A DNA stretch of 64,000 nt from Strigops habroptila (taxonomy: Eukaryota; Chordata; Aves; Psittaciformes; Psittacidae): assembly GCF_004027225.2 (NCBI RefSeq), contig NC_046358.1, positions 4,616,720 to 4,680,719 of the forward strand. The letters run 5' to 3'. Shown here in pieces: positions 38,301-53,300 of this stretch. A program made the position numbers and the translations under genes. Under the pieces are notes generated by a model. That model worked only from the letters and a program-made list of their open reading frames with translations. It did no database searches and was not told where the DNA came from. How positions within the stretch are numbered: the stretch's first letter is position 1; each line of letters begins with the position of its first letter.

Positions 38301-41300
38301 GGGTCTCACTCCATTGTTTGGGTTTTTTTTTAACTTTTAGTTTAAATATTTGCAAAATGCTTTGCATTACCCCCAAGGTACCATTTGATTCTGTTTGGGG
38401 TTTTTTTGTCCTTTCCCATTTGATGGACATTGGAAGAGGTGCTTTTCTTGTTTTCTTTCTGGGCTTCACTTGAAACAATTGCCTGTGGTGGCTGTCATGG
38501 GTAGTGGCAGCTTTACTGTGTTAAAAGAAACATGGAGTTAGTTGCCTCAGCAGAAATGCTGCTTGTTCTTGCACTCCCTCTGCTGACCCAGCAGAGCAGA
38601 ACCCAAGTACCAGCCAGTGTTAACCAGAAGGGGGGCTGGCTCTGGTTTAACTGCAGCAGCAAGGGAACATATTTAACCACGATGCAGTGCTTCAGGTATT
38701 GGCATGTATCTGCAAAAGATATTGGTCAGTCTTGAAGCCTCCCAAGGCAGAGGCAAAGCACTGAAGTGCCTCGTGTGTATGAGTGAGTCACCAGGATGGG
38801 GCATTGCACGCTGAAGCCCATCCCACATTTGGACCAGTCTTGTTTTCAGAGGTGAATTTTGGAAGTGGCTGTTGTGAAGAAGGTATTTCATACAGGAATA
38901 AAGCAGCGTGGGAATGAAGTGGTTTGTTGGCCTGGATGTCTAGGATTTTCAGTTGGGTTTTAAGGAAGACAGAGGGTGCAGTACAGGTAGATGCAAGACT
39001 GACCTCCCTGGTCAAATCTGGTTGTACCACTTCTGTTCCATGTGAGTGTTCACATGGATAGCAACAGTTCTGACAGCTACCTTCATAACGTTCAGCAAAG
39101 AATCCCATTTTTCTGTAAGAATTCCAGCTGTTCCAGTTGTTTACAACTTGATGAGAGAAAACGCTAGACCCGGGCTGAGGCGGGAGTTGTCACCCCAAAA
39201 AGAGGCAGTGGTATAGCAGACAGATAGGTAAGGGGGAATATATCTTCAAATAGAGAATGCAGAGTTCAAAAATCAGAGTGAGATTTTTTTGCTTGATCTA
39301 GATCTTTACGTGATCTGGATGACAGTGAAGCTAGCGGAAAACATGGTCTTGGGAAGGAAAAATCCTGTGATAACTCTTCTTCTTGCTGCCATGAACATAA
39401 GCTTGACGTCTGGCTTTAAATGGGCTCTACTCATGGTCCCAGCACCATAGAACAGAACGTTCTTGTCTAAACTTGTATTTGCCATGATTAAGTCTCAGGA
39501 TGAGTGGGGTCTGGGCCATTCTGTACAACCTTGAAAGGCAAGGAGGTTATGGCTTTGTGGAAAGGAAATGTTTGCAGCTCTTCTGGGGAACGATGTATGA
39601 AAGGACCTGTGCAGGCTGTACCAGTCTTACTGATCTTTCTGTTTTTACTCTCGAAAATTGCTTCTAATAGCAGTATTACATAGAATCTGCCTGACAGATG
39701 GAAATAGTGGTCCTCAAAAAGCCTTGGCTTTGTTAGTTACCAGCTTTCAAACAGAGGTGCACTCGATACCCTGTGCTAGGACATTATCTGTCATGGAGAT
39801 TACCCACAGAAACCCCACTTCCAGGACGCTGTAGACAGCGCTCTTTTTGTTTTTCAGATGGTGCTCTTTGCCATCACTCACAGATGGAGTGCTTTGCAAA
39901 GCAGATCTACTCACCCTCTGGGTAGGTGGGTATGGCATGGGGAGGGCAGCTTGAGCTGACTCCTCTCTCTTCTTGTAGATCTGGCTATTGTTTTTGTTGT
40001 TCGACTACCACATCTTGAGTCCATTTTCATGTTCCTGCTGAGAACAGTGTGTACCCTGCAGCACTTGCTGGTTTAATTTCAAGTGACTGTTTACCCAGGG
40101 CAGTGGATGGCAGGGAGGAAGGAGCACGAAGCACAGCAGATGGCATGGCAATGGGAACATCCTCTTGCCCTTTCCCTTGTCACTCAGTCAGTTGACACAA
40201 ACTCCTGATGCTGGGAGCATGTTCTCCTAAGCTGGCTCTGGCACAACATGATGCACCCTTCATCTCTGTGCAGAGTAAAGTGGTGTGTTTCCAATACTTT
40301 ATGAAACTCCATGGCTTTGACCTGCAGAGATGTGTGCAAACGTCTTCCTTTGGGTTTATTTTTCTGGGGGATCAGGGTGCCCAGTTACTATGGATTGCGG
40401 CAAACCTCAAGCAAAAATTGGTGCTTGCTTGGACACAAACCATAAACTGCTGCTAATGGGAGTTCTTGAGGCTTCTGAAGGATTGCGTAGAACCAGATGT
40501 TGTACCTGGTTACTTCTGAGGAAATTCTGTTGCTCAGTTGTTGGGACCTCTAAAAAAATAATGGATCAGACCAAAATGGAAGTAATTCATGAAGTCCAGT
40601 AAACATTCCTCAGAGTATTTATCACTTCCTTGTTGATGTTCCTCATGTGTGGAGTTTCCAGGCTAGTTTGGGCATTTATAGTCTGTATCCCTTCTTACAT
40701 GTGATTACCTGAGTTCTCAGGCTTTTGGCGCAGTTCAAACTCATCCTTTCCCTCAGCCCATGGGGAAAGGCTGGTGCAAGATTTCCTCACTTCCATCTCC
40801 TTTGCCTTCCTCTCTACCCCTTTCCCCTCCAAATGTAGTAACAAAAGAGGTTATGGGGAGCAAGACTGTTCTGTAAGTCTTCCTGTATCTCCTTATAATG
40901 GAGATATCTGTGATTTGATCTTCATACAGTTGGAAGGGAGCTTTGGTCGGATGCTCCAACAGCCTGCTCAAAGCAGGACCAACATGGATAAGTAGATCTT
41001 TTAAGCTGTTGTTTTGACTTTAAAGGACCTTTTAAAAATAACAGCTTTAAAAAGTCAGGGTTACTCTGTCTGCCACTGTGTTCAAGTGCAGTTAAAGCCA
41101 CCAGCCTCTGCACAAGTCATTTTGTTGAACTTCTCTGTTACCTTGCAGCAAGGGCAGCAAATGTTCTTACCCATTACTGAAGTTTATGCAGAGCAAAGGG
41201 ATCCTAAAGTACTGCAGCACTGTGATCCCTGTAAAAAAACTACTGGAGAGCCTTAGGAAAATTATTATGCTTGTTTCTTAGAGGCCAAGAAAAGTGGAGT

Positions 41301-44300
41301 TGGTCGATATCTTTATGGGGTGGTCACTAAGTGCTCCCTGTCCTCATAGTTGCAACATCACGTGTGTTTTTAAAGGAATAGTTGTGCTGTCTTGCACTTT
41401 CAGATTGACCTGGGCTGAGGTATGAATTCACAGCCTCACAGCTTGATAAAACCAACGCAGCAGCTCCAGAGAGGTACTTCCAGATATCAGTGACTGCTCC
41501 TAGGGACATTGTGCGTGCTAGAGGAAATGCATGAGAGGAAAAAGATCTCTCTCCAGTAATACTGTCTGCATTTTTATAAGGAGGAGGTTAATGTGCCTGC
41601 TGGGAACCTCACCTTAATTGAATTTGTGATTAAAACTGGCCAGAACTCATTACTCTCTGCACAGTGAGTTTGCTATTAGAATACTTAAGTTGCCTTTAAT
41701 TGTTTTGACCCAACTTATGCTGGTGCAAATGAGTGGAAACACTCAAATCTAAATATCCAGGTCTACCACATGTTGTCCTAAGTGCATTTAATGGGATACC
41801 CTGTCTGGGAAGAGCAAGAAGGGCTCTAATTCCCCATGGGTGCAGCTTTGCTGGTGACAGCAGCCATGGATTCAGCAGAGAAGAAAGGACACTGGTTTCC
41901 TGATCAGCTCTGGAGAGACTTGTGTTGTGCAAGCTCACCCCTACCCAGGGGCACTTGGCAGATGCTGTTACTCCTTTCCATCAGAGCAGCTTGTCAGTGG
42001 AGGTTTGTTTCTACCACATGGAGGCACTGATGATTCTCTGGTCGTGGGTACCGTGGAGAATATACACGAAGCCCAGTTTTGCTGAACGTGATAAAAATCA
42101 AACCATAAATGTCCATTTGCTCAGTGTTCTATGTGGCCTTTTCTCTCCTTCCAGTGTTCAGCTGGGAGAACTCCTTTTTCCTTTTATTTAATTATTATCC
42201 CCTTGAGGTCAGTGTAGCAAGTGCTTTGCTGGCTCTCCATCATTTCATTACCTTTCTCTCCATCATTTCATTACCTTTCTCTCCATCATTTCATTAGCTT
42301 TCTCTCCATCATTTCATTACCATCTTCCCTCCATAAATGAAGCTCCACCAAACAGTATCTCAAGGATGCATTTACATTTTTCCTAGTGAAATGCATCTGT
42401 GCACTTAGCTCCCAGCCTGGATCTGAGCAGCATTTCCTACTGGTTTTCCGGCTTTAATCAAGGTTAACAGCTTCCAACGCTTATCCCAGTGGAGGGCAGC
42501 AGTGTCAGTGTGATTCATTAAGCAGCAGTGTGACAGCACTGAGGAGAAACCAGAACAACATCTGACAAGGGCCACTTTGCCTTTCTGTAGGTTCTTCTTA
42601 GTCTGCAGCCCACAAGCACCTTTCACATGAGTGCATCCCAACCCTTCTGCTGGGCCACAGCAGTGCTGGAAGTCACCTATCTCTGAGGAGGTGCCAGCAG
42701 GGCCATCACAAATGTGGAGCAAGTGGGGAAAATGCTTATACCAACCTTTCAGGAAGTATTTTGGGGTGGCTAAAGCCTGTCTGCAAGAGACAGGGCATTC
42801 AGCTGAGATTTTAGGATTAAATGTAATTTTTTGGAAGAGGAGGGTCTGAGCTATCCCAGCCAGAGTATATTCCCTAACACTGCAAAGATACTAATAGGTC
42901 CCAAATTAAATGAAATCAAAGATGCTATTGCTATTAGGTAGCATAGTAGCACCAAATAGTGCTATTACTATTACATAGCATCTTTAGTTTCATTTAATGT
43001 GGGACTGTAAGCAGAAAGAAAGCTAACACATGGAGAAGCCAATAGGTTTTCCCTCCCATGGTATCACTTCGATGTTACAGCTGTTAGGTGTCCTAACCAT
43101 TAAGATGTCTTATTTCTTGTATGTTACATCTTAACATCCCCTTTAAACATTGATTTTCTAGGCTTGTGGTGGCAGCTTTTGGGGGTGCTTCATATTAACA
43201 CTGAAGCCTTCTACCTCAGATGACCAAAGAAGTGGTAAATGCCCCATCCTTGGCAGTGTTCAAGGCCAGGTTGGACAGAGCCTTGGGTGACATGGTCTAG
43301 TGTGAGGTGTCCCTGCCCATGGCAGGGGGTTGGAACTAGATGGATTTTAAGGTCCTTTCCAACCCTAACTATTCTAAGATTCTGTGAATGTTGTGTTCTC
43401 CTCCATAACTCCATGCTGATGTAGATTTCTAGCTGGGAACTTCCATTTAAAATATTAAGAACTACATAATGTGAGGACCAAAAAGATTGACCTCTTTCAA
43501 AATAGTTCCCAACATCCCTGGTTTCAATTGTGTGAGATGTGTTAAAGGAAGTCTTTTATAATGGATAGCACTAGAATAACCATTTTTGGCATTTTATTTC
43601 CCTCTGCTATCATTCAAATCAAGGCATACACTAAGTTTTCCCAGCAGTTCTGCTCCTCCATGGCCTCTGATCTCTTCCATGCTGTTCTGCATGCTTATAC
43701 ACAGCATTGGCCAGAGTGTGCATTATTCCCCTGTCTGCAGTCCTACCTTGTTTATGTGCTGGATGTTCACATAGTCTGTTTTCTCCTTCTCTATTGAATA
43801 GATCCGCCACTGCCTTTCTTCTCCCAATAAAAAGCCATAGTTAGGACTAATGTTTTGTTTATTTTTAAAGTTTCCTTTGACTGTGGCTAGAAGAATTAAC
43901 ACCCTCCGCCTTTGGACAGAACTGCCTGTTCTCAGGATGCTGCTTCGTCTTCTCAATGGGCTGAGGCTACGAGTTGTTGGTTTGAAGCTCCACAAACTGG
44001 GTACAGGCTCCTGTCAGCACCAGTGACAGCAAAGCCTAGCCAGGAAAAACAAGTGGGTGGCCTCATTCCTTTTGAGAACAATGGGAAATGACAAACCATT
44101 TCTGGGTGGTATAAGAGCTTGCAGTGGAGCAGACGAATGCTGGATGTGCAGTAGTGCTGGTGCTGAAGAAAAGATTTTCCTTAGGAAAATGGTCCCTCAG
44201 TCTAGTAGAAATCTCCCTTCCCTGCAAAAAATCCCAATGTGATGTAGCCTCTCCATGACATCCTGCAGGGTTTAACAGAAAGGGATGGTGTAAAAGCTTC

Positions 44301-47300
44301 CATTGCTTGTTGTGTCAGGCAGAACAATCGGGTACATTTCAGGCCTCTAGATTTCCTCAAGAACCCATTTCTGAGCAATGTCACCTTAGAAGCTAATTCA
44401 CCACCGTGGTTGTGACTTCTTATGCTTTTTCCTGAGCACAAACTGCAGCAGGTGATGCGAGGCTGTGCTGAAATTCTCACAACTGAGGCAGGGCATCAAA
44501 GTGTAAGATTTCATTGTAACTGTAAAGCTGAGGAGGCTCCTTTTACACTAGGGTCGCTTGGTGGTTTTTTCCTTGAGCTTGGGAATTGCTTCTTAAATGG
44601 TGTGCCTTTTCCTGGTGCAAGTGAGGAAAACTGAGAGGTTGTTGCGGGCTCGGGGGGGAGCTGGATCCCACCCAACTCCTCTGCCCCAGTGCTGCACTGG
44701 CCAAGTGGTTGCTGCAGGGGGATGCTTTGCGCTGATTTCCATTCACATTTACTTTGTGCTTTGTGGGATGTTCAGCCCAAGGAACATGACTGAACGAAAG
44801 AGGAAGCCCAAGTTTTCCAAGGAAGAACTGGACATTCTGGTCACTGAGGTGACCCGAAATGAAGCCATGCTGTTTGGGAGGGAGACAATACGTCTATCCC
44901 CTGCTGACAGGGACGAGATCTGGGGAAGCATAGCCAGGCAGATCACATCAGTCAGCCAGGTGCCCAGGTCTGTGAAAGACATTAAACACAGATGGGACGA
45001 CATGAAGAGAAGGACCAAGGACAAACTGGCCTTCATGCAGAGGTCCCTGTCCAGCCCCGGCAGCGCGGGGCGGCCCTCGGCCATCGTCCTGACTGCCCAC
45101 GAGAGAGCCATCAAGTCCACGCTGCATTCGACACGCCAGAGGCACAGCTTCCGGAGAGCGGATCTGGACATGGTTGACAGCCCGTCAACAACCTGTAAGT
45201 ATCACTGCCTTAACACCTCTTTGTCTTATGCTTGCATATCTCAGTGTGACACCACAAGAGCGTTGTGTGGTTTGTGAGATGCTGGGTTGCCTTGTCAAGC
45301 CAGGTCCTTACTGCTGAGTTTGGTTTCAAGACAGCCTGTTCTGGTGGGGTGTTTGAGATGTGTTGAGGGAAAGCTGTTTCCAAGTTAAGATCATCTTTGT
45401 CTGTTTATCTATCCTTTTCCATACTTTCTTCTAAAGGTAGACACTGTTCAGATTCTACTTTCTTAATGGATCATAAGTCTGAACTGATCTTACAAGTGAG
45501 GGAGCATCTGTAGTTGAAGTGCAACTACCTCCAGTTTGTGAAGGAGTGTTTGCAAAGGATTAGGAGTTCTTCATCTTGCATGCAACCCCAATAAAACAGC
45601 AATGCTATCAAGCTGAGAATCATGTGCCAGTTACTAATGGATCACTGCATGGTAACCATCTTCCAGGAGGGCTGTTGGGGGGGCTCAGTGATCTCTGGTG
45701 TTGATGCTCTGAGGCCTGGCCACTAATGATTTCTCACTAGTGTTCTGAAGGCTTAGCACAAGTGCTGTGAAAAAGGTAGATGATGACTCTCTTCTTCCTG
45801 GTGCTGCCTTCCAAGTTAATCTTCTTACACCACAACTCTCAGACACCTTCCAGTGCTGAACCACAACCTGCTTTTTGCAGGTTCTTTCCCCAGTTGCATA
45901 CATACAGTTGTCTTGTGTGGAGGTGCAGCTTCTTGGTCTGTGAGCTTTTAGGGATACAAGGAGAGAAAGAGGAGATAACTTCTTGGGAAGTGAACCAGCT
46001 AACACTTCATGGGTGGCGCTGTCCTACCACATTAGGTCTTACATCTGAAGTAATGTTAATGAGAAAGAAGGGCAAAATCTTCAAGAACAAAGTGGGACTT
46101 GGTCATTCTTTGCATCTATCTTGAAAGCCAGTTGCACTATTTCAGAGGTAAAATGAATACAGCTTGCGCAAGGAGATAGTGGGCAGTTGCAACAAGTGAA
46201 GTATGGTTTCTTCTTACTCTTGCTGTGCCTGCACCTGTGAACTGGCACATCACTAGCTGTTTATCAGGCTAATGAGAACTTCCCCATGGTGTTGTGCTTT
46301 GGGTTTGGTTTTGCATCAAGTATACTTGCCCGATTAATACAGTGTCCTGCTGCTGCTACGCCTGACTGCCTGGTTATCCTAGTGATGCCAAGCCACATAG
46401 TGGCTTTGCAGTTCAGACTTCATGAGCAGCAAATACTACATCTATGCTTTGCTTAGGGCAGAAGATGTAAGAAATGACATGGGAGCAGGGTTTTGGCATG
46501 AGGAACTGAATGTGTGTCAGGGTGTTCTGAGACTGAACCAAAGGCCAGGAGCCTTTGTACCTCCAAAATGGTTTTGGGGAAGGGATTCTTTGCTACTGTC
46601 TGAAATGGATTTATGTTCTAGTAATGAACAATGCTGTGTACAGGGTACCTTGGCAGCTTGGATTCCTCCTCGGTTGGCTGGGTTTGCCTGTTCTTGAGGC
46701 CTCTTATGGCTAAGCTTGTCACCCAGATGCTAACGTTGCAGCACGTGCATGTTGAGTTACGCATCAGGAGCTACAGGCTTGTCTCAACTGGCAGAGTGGA
46801 GGGGAGGGAAAATCCCTTTTTCCATGTGCTTTGAGATGCCGTGAAACAGAAGTCAGAGCTGTGAGGGATTCACATCAATAATCCATGCTTTCTGTTCTAT
46901 TTAAGCTGATGAAGATGAAGAGATGCCAGGCACTTCTCGGGAACACCGCTTCTCATCGCTGCGGAGGGCCAGGGCAGGAGCCAACCAGCATTCCGGGTCC
47001 TCCTTCCTCCACCTTTCTTCCTCCTCGGAGCACTCGGAAGCCGCCAGCCAAAGGCAGGAGCTGCACTGTCCATCCCCACGCACCACCTCGTCCTGCAGAC
47101 CCCCGCGCTCCCACACAAAGAGCCCTCCCCTTTCCAGCTTCGACCGCCAGCTTCTCCATTCCCACATGCAGCAAACAGACCTGTTCAGGCAGTTCTGCCA
47201 GGACCTGGTGGCTGTTCACAGGAACATGGCAGACAGCATGCATGTCATCGCTCAGAACATGGCTAACCTCACCAGCCAGGTTGGCCAGTTGTGCCAGACC

Positions 47301-50300
47301 CTATCAGAAATCCGGGATGGGGTCCAGGCTTACCGTAGGATACAGGATCCTGGTGTCACGGAGGGCCCTCTGCTGCAAGCAGCTTGCTCAGAACAGCCCC
47401 CTGAGCCCAGTGCAGAGTCTAGCCAAGACACCCCAAAACAGACCCCTCCTGCACGGATTACCAGGTCACAGAAGAGAAAATACCATCTTTAGTCTGCATT
47501 ATATAAAGAAGGGTGCCCCTTCCTTGAGCATGCTCATGTGGCCTCTCCATCTGTAACAGTACGCTGTGAGGAGGGTCAGCAGCTACCCCAACCAGTCCAT
47601 CCCCCTGCTAGCTAACAGCAGTATGAATTGTGGCAGCTGAATAGTAGGGCTGGCCCTCTGCAATGGCAAAGAGGAATCCTAAATCTTACAGAGCTTGGAA
47701 TGTAGGACATCATTCTATTCATAGATATTAGGAGTTTTCGCTGGGCTCCCAATGCTTTGAATGCTCTATAAACTAAAAGATACAATAGGAATCATTGTCT
47801 TGATCTCTTCTTGTGCCTGTTAAATGTTATTTACTGAGATAGTGTATTACAGAGCTCCCTTTGCAATCAACCCACAAATTTACCCTACTACTGCCTTCCC
47901 ATCGTCTTCCTGCAAATTATTATATGTACTGTGCAGTCACATCTTTATGGCTCTAGAGACTCTTACTGTCATTATTAGCAGCAGTAATGGGTAATCCAGG
48001 GCTTACTGTGGCTTAGGAATAGGTTTGGGGAGAGGGATGTAAAGCAGAGCTTCTGCAGGGAAGGGAAGGAGGCACAACAGTGAGGCCAGGAGGACAAGTC
48101 TGGGCTCTCTTGTGGTTTTAGACTGTTGCTATGGCATGTGCCTGGATCCTGCAGTGCCACATGCACTTACATCAGAAAGTTTAATCTTTGCTCCAGTCCG
48201 AAACCCCTACCTGCAGTTATTTCATAGTGTGACAACATTTAAAGATAATTGTATCATTATTTCCTTGCATGTTGTAAGCTTCAGTTTTGAACCACCTCAC
48301 CCTCCTCAAAATGTGAGAGACTGCACAGAAACAAGGAAGGATGTAGGGCTGCCTTCTCACCTTGGGAGCAGTTTGGTTCTGTATTGCTGTAATTCTGTCA
48401 ACTTCAGTACAGTAACTTTACACCTACTCAGTGTTATTTAGGGTGGGATCTGTACTGTGCTCTCCTCCCATGAAGAGTTTACAAGCTGAATTCACAGCTA
48501 CGTAGGTGAAAATCTTAGACATGCTGGTTTTGTACTGCTTGCTTTCCCCATACAGCTGCAAGAAAGAACTGTTACAACATAGAACTGCTTTAGTGCTGCA
48601 TGAGGTTCCCGTGTACAACCCCAGTTCTGAAACTAGGCTTTAATAATGTCACCTCAGGTGGTAGAACGTGGCAGCTTTTTTACATGATGTCTGTCTTGCT
48701 TTGATTTGCACAACTGCACCTTCCATCCCTGTAAAACAAAAATGGACTATTAGTTGATCCTATTCTATTCTATTCTATTACCATGATATGCTCCAGCAGG
48801 GAAAAGGTCCAAGGTGTTACCCACACACAGTTAGCATGCTGCTGCTCTCCAAGCTGTCCTATTGTATGTGGTGGGTTGCAGGAAATATGAATGCCCATCA
48901 TCATGCCATGTCTGGGCTACAGACTAGGCCAAAATGTCATATAAACTTCAGCAGGTATTGAACATAGGCAGTGCAGGGTAGCAGAAGGATGGCTTTACAT
49001 GGTCTTGACGGATCTTCTTGAGTCTGTCCGGACTGCGCTTTGGAAGTATACTGCACTAGCTTCTCTTCCGGGAAGTTCACTGGATGTCTGCTATGTCAGG
49101 CGTTCCTGCTTGTCCTTTTTCAGTTGTTCTGTAATTCTAATTCAAGTAATTTATTTTTAGTGTTGTGGTAAAAGGCCTTTGCTTAAGAAAACAGAGGTCT
49201 GGCAAGGATTAAAACCTGCTTTCTGAGAAATGACCTGCACTGGTTTCAGGCATATGATGTTCCTCACAGTGCTGTGCCAGACCGGGGCAGTACTCGCTCA
49301 CCCTCCTCAGAGGATGTAGTTTTACTTCTATTGTAACATGTATATTCTGCAGAAGTCAGTCTCCTTTCAGCTGAAGGGAAGATTGGGAAAGGTGGTGGAA
49401 ATGGATCTAATTTATGAATCACAAAGAACTGAAATAAAAACAATGATATGTATTAAAGGCTGAGTCCATAGAGTGCTGCTGCTATATATTAGAAGTAGTA
49501 TTTTATATTTTTATAATACCTGGTCCCTGCTGATGTTCTCCCGTGGATATACTGTGATAGGATTAGTTCCTGACGTGTTGTCCAGGGGGATCCCTTCTGG
49601 GAACCCTCAGGTCTGCAGAGGAGGAGGCTCCTGTAGGTGCTGGACGCTGGAGGGAGTTGGTGGTGTTGGTGCCATCAGTTTGCCCATACAGACGTGCTTA
49701 GACAAAGAATCCTGGTGGAAGATCCACAGCCTTCCATCCTAAACCCCCAAGGCTGGGCTTTGGTCAGGAGAAAGGACCTTGTGCTGTGAACTGCCTGATG
49801 GCTCCCCCAGTTTCCTCTGTGGACTATTACAGATTGGCCCAGCTCTGGGGACGTATCTCCTGCACCCATCATGTTAACTGGCTGTTGAAGTGCCTGTGTC
49901 AAAGCAAACTGCTGTGCTCAACCCCAGTATCTCCATGTCTTGTACATGCTGAAAAAGAATTACCTCTTTCAAAGTATTTTTGTTAAGAATGCAATAAATA
50001 TATAACACTTTTAACACAGCTGCTGAGTCGTTTGTGTCTCTCCTATAAGATCTGCCTGAGCTGGTGATAAGCCTGTCACAAATGCTGGGTCTCCTGGAGG
50101 TGCTGGGGTATGGGACCTCATGGCATCTACCTGGGCTGGTGGCAGCTCTCACGTGGCATCTCCTGCCCTGGCTTTGCTTTGGGAAAGGCCAGTGAATGGC
50201 CTTTTCCCTGTGGTGCTCTGCCATGGCAGGGCATCAGTGGAGCACCCCCAGAGCCAGCCGGAGGGTGAGCAATAGAGGGGTATGGGGCAGAGCCTGGATG

Positions 50301-53300
50301 GGGAGGAGCTGGGTGGGCAGAAGCCTGAGCTTCCTCCTCACTACCTTGATGTTTTCCTGGGTGTGCTCACTGGGCCATCCCAAAACCTGGCAATTGGGTG
50401 TCCTGAGTGTGCTGCTGGCTGGAGAGGCTATGGGAAAGGGTGGCTGGGTCTGCTCCATCCGTGATCCTGACCCCGCTCCTCCTCCAGGGATCACAGTCCA
50501 TGGGAAAGCCACTTCACAAACAAGGCTGTGAGCCTCTGCGTGCAGTGCTTGTGTCCTGGGCATCTAAGCCAATCCAGTCCTGCCTCAATCCAGCTTGAGT
50601 GTTTGGCATCGGGAGGGGACTGGCTGCTTCCCAGCCTTCACAGGAAGGTTGTTGAGGATGTGAGCGTTGTGGTCTCGGGAAGATGCGTCAGTGAAGGCAG
50701 ATCCTGTGCTCTGTCCTCAGCAGCAGTTGGCGTCCCTGCCTTGCTGAGCAGGCTGCTGTGTTATGTTGTGACTTCCTTCATCCTCAACGCGTGCTGTGCA
50801 GACCTTAGACCAACAGGTGAATTTGGGTTTAATGCAGTCCTTTATAACCTGTGTCGTTTGTGCCTCTGTGGTAACCGGAGCAGCGCTGGTCCCAAAGAGG
50901 TTCATTGATGTGGATGATCTCATCCCTCTTTACGTTACCTCAGGGAAGTATCACAGTTGTAAAGCGTCCTCCCTAAGAGCGTAAAGCAGTTACTGGCTGC
51001 CAGAAGCAGTGAAGAAACATGTTTGTGACTGGATTATTCCACTACTCTCTGCTAAGGGCTTCCTTCATACCTCCTGATGACATCAGCAGTGCTCTCATCC
51101 CGGCTCCCCGATGCTCCGGAGCTGCAGGATGCAGGCAGCAGAGCTGAAGGACACTCCTTAGGCAGAAACTTGGAGGGCTTTACAGGCAGGTTGAGAGCAG
51201 CAAACAGGAAAAGCATGCTCATTCTGAATCAAGTACTTCATAATGAAAGTGAGCCCTGTGAGAGCAGTTAACCGTGCTCTCCCCATGCAGAGTTGTGTTT
51301 TAGGGGATTTTGTACATCTCACTGCGACTACGCTGGGAATGCACCAGACCATCCTGGCCCCATGAACTCAGTGCCACTGGCTGTGGGGATGTGAGCCCTG
51401 TGTGTTACACTGAGGAGTTGTGAGAAACCTCAGGGTGGTAAGTGTTCAAGGTGGCAGTGTTCAAGGCCAGGCTGGACAGAGCCTTGGGCGACATGGTCTA
51501 GTGTGAGGTGCCCCTGCCCATGGCAGGGGGTTGGAACTGGATGATCTTCAGGTCCTTTCCAACCCAAACCATTCTATGATTTGATTCTACAATAAATCTG
51601 TGCAGGTATCCAGGCTTCTTTGCAGGGGCAGCTTGATCTTGTCATTGCTCTGTTTGGGCGGTGGGATGCAGGACAGACGCAGGGTCTCTCTTTAGCTAGT
51701 AGAAGCATCCTGGCATTCTGCTTGGACTAGGGAGAGCATCCTTTAGGATCTCCTGTGCTGTGGGGCACCCAGCTGACCGCAGCACATTGCTGTATCTCGA
51801 GGGTCATGTATCTCATGGCTGTATGAATGCCTGATGCACCTTTTGTAGTGATGGCTAACACCCAGAAGTGACAGCCCAGCAGCACTAGCTGTGTGCTGTT
51901 GCAGGACCTCCTTCCCACCGCGTTTCTTCAGGCCTCCTTTCCTTCTCAGATACACAAAACTGGTGGTTTAAAAGTGCCTTTTGTGCTCAGAAGTAAAACA
52001 AGGGTTAACCAAAGCCAATGTTGGGCTAATTTTGACAGTGCCAGAGCCTGCTGCTTGGATAATGACTGAAGATTGCGGAGCATCCTGCGTAGTTCACATT
52101 AGGAAAAATACAGCTGATTGCGCTGTTGCTTAACATTGAAACCAGAACTGCTGGAGCCTTGGGCGGCCTGAGACAATGCAGGCTTGTTTTGGGTGTTTTG
52201 TGGGAAGCTTCACTAAGTTCCTGACCTTATGTGTTAGTGTGCTCATGTGCAAATGGGCTTGTGTCTTCTGTGTGTGCATACACATGGCTGGAGAAGGGGA
52301 GAGCGTTTGGATTTAAGCCAAAGAGATTCCTGTGAGCTATAAGGGAACGTTTGGGCAAGGGCTAGTAGCAGCAGATGTCAAAGGAGCCATGTGCCACTCG
52401 TCTTTGTTAATGTTGCTGCAGCAGGGAGTATATAATGAATACTGAGTAATAGGGGCAAATGGAATATGAGAAGAAAAAAGCTTTTAGCTGTGAACTGTTC
52501 AGATCTGCTGTTGGGTTTGTATGTGCAATGATGGGGCCTCCTCCTGGTCCTGGGTGGGTGTTAGGAGCTCATGTTGGTGGCAGCTGGAACCAGTCTTACC
52601 AAGCCTTTTTATTGTTCTCTAGCAGGAACACAAGGAGTGTGAGAGCAAATGATATGATCCTAGCTATAGATCTGTCTTAGCAAATGAACAGAAGGCCAGT
52701 TGCTTGGAGTGGGAATTAATACATTTGTGCTGAGCTGGAATCTAGCTGTTTTAAATGAGGAAGATAAATCCCATGCCCAGAAGGCAGTCTTCCTGTCAGC
52801 ACTGCAGGAGATGCCCCAACATAGTGCTGGGGTTTTCACTTGCAGAGCTGTTTGTATTCTGATGTCCCACCCTGCTGAACGCCCAAATGCAAAACCTTCC
52901 AGTACTGGCGTGTCCTTGGTTTCCTTTTGTACCATACACATTAGGTGTCCATGTTTCTGTCCTGAGTATCACAATTCTGCTTGTCCAAGATGAGAGAAGC
53001 AAAGAAATCTTTAGGTATCTATTAAATTAGGTATCTACTAAAAAAGAAGATGTGTTTGGGAAAAGAGACTGGCTGAGGGATCCTGCCATATTCCAGATGT
53101 TCCTGAGAACAAGGGAGGAGTTCCTAGGGTGTGAAATGATGGCAGGGAGTCCAGAAGTCCTTGTTTCCATCACCAGGCAAAGATATGTCTGCCTGTGATA
53201 TTCTGTGTCACCCTTACTGGCAGATACTCCTTCAGGCTGGATGTATGTCGTCATTGTTGTCCCTTCCACAGCGGAAATGGACCCACTGGCTTAGTGTTCC

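Noticed and set aside
44597..44785. N-terminal extension of the Myb/SANT gene from ATG 44597
   Set aside because: The extra 63 residues are unlike the family, contain a probable splice acceptor at 44775, and the family start is basic ([10 protein letters not shown] type).
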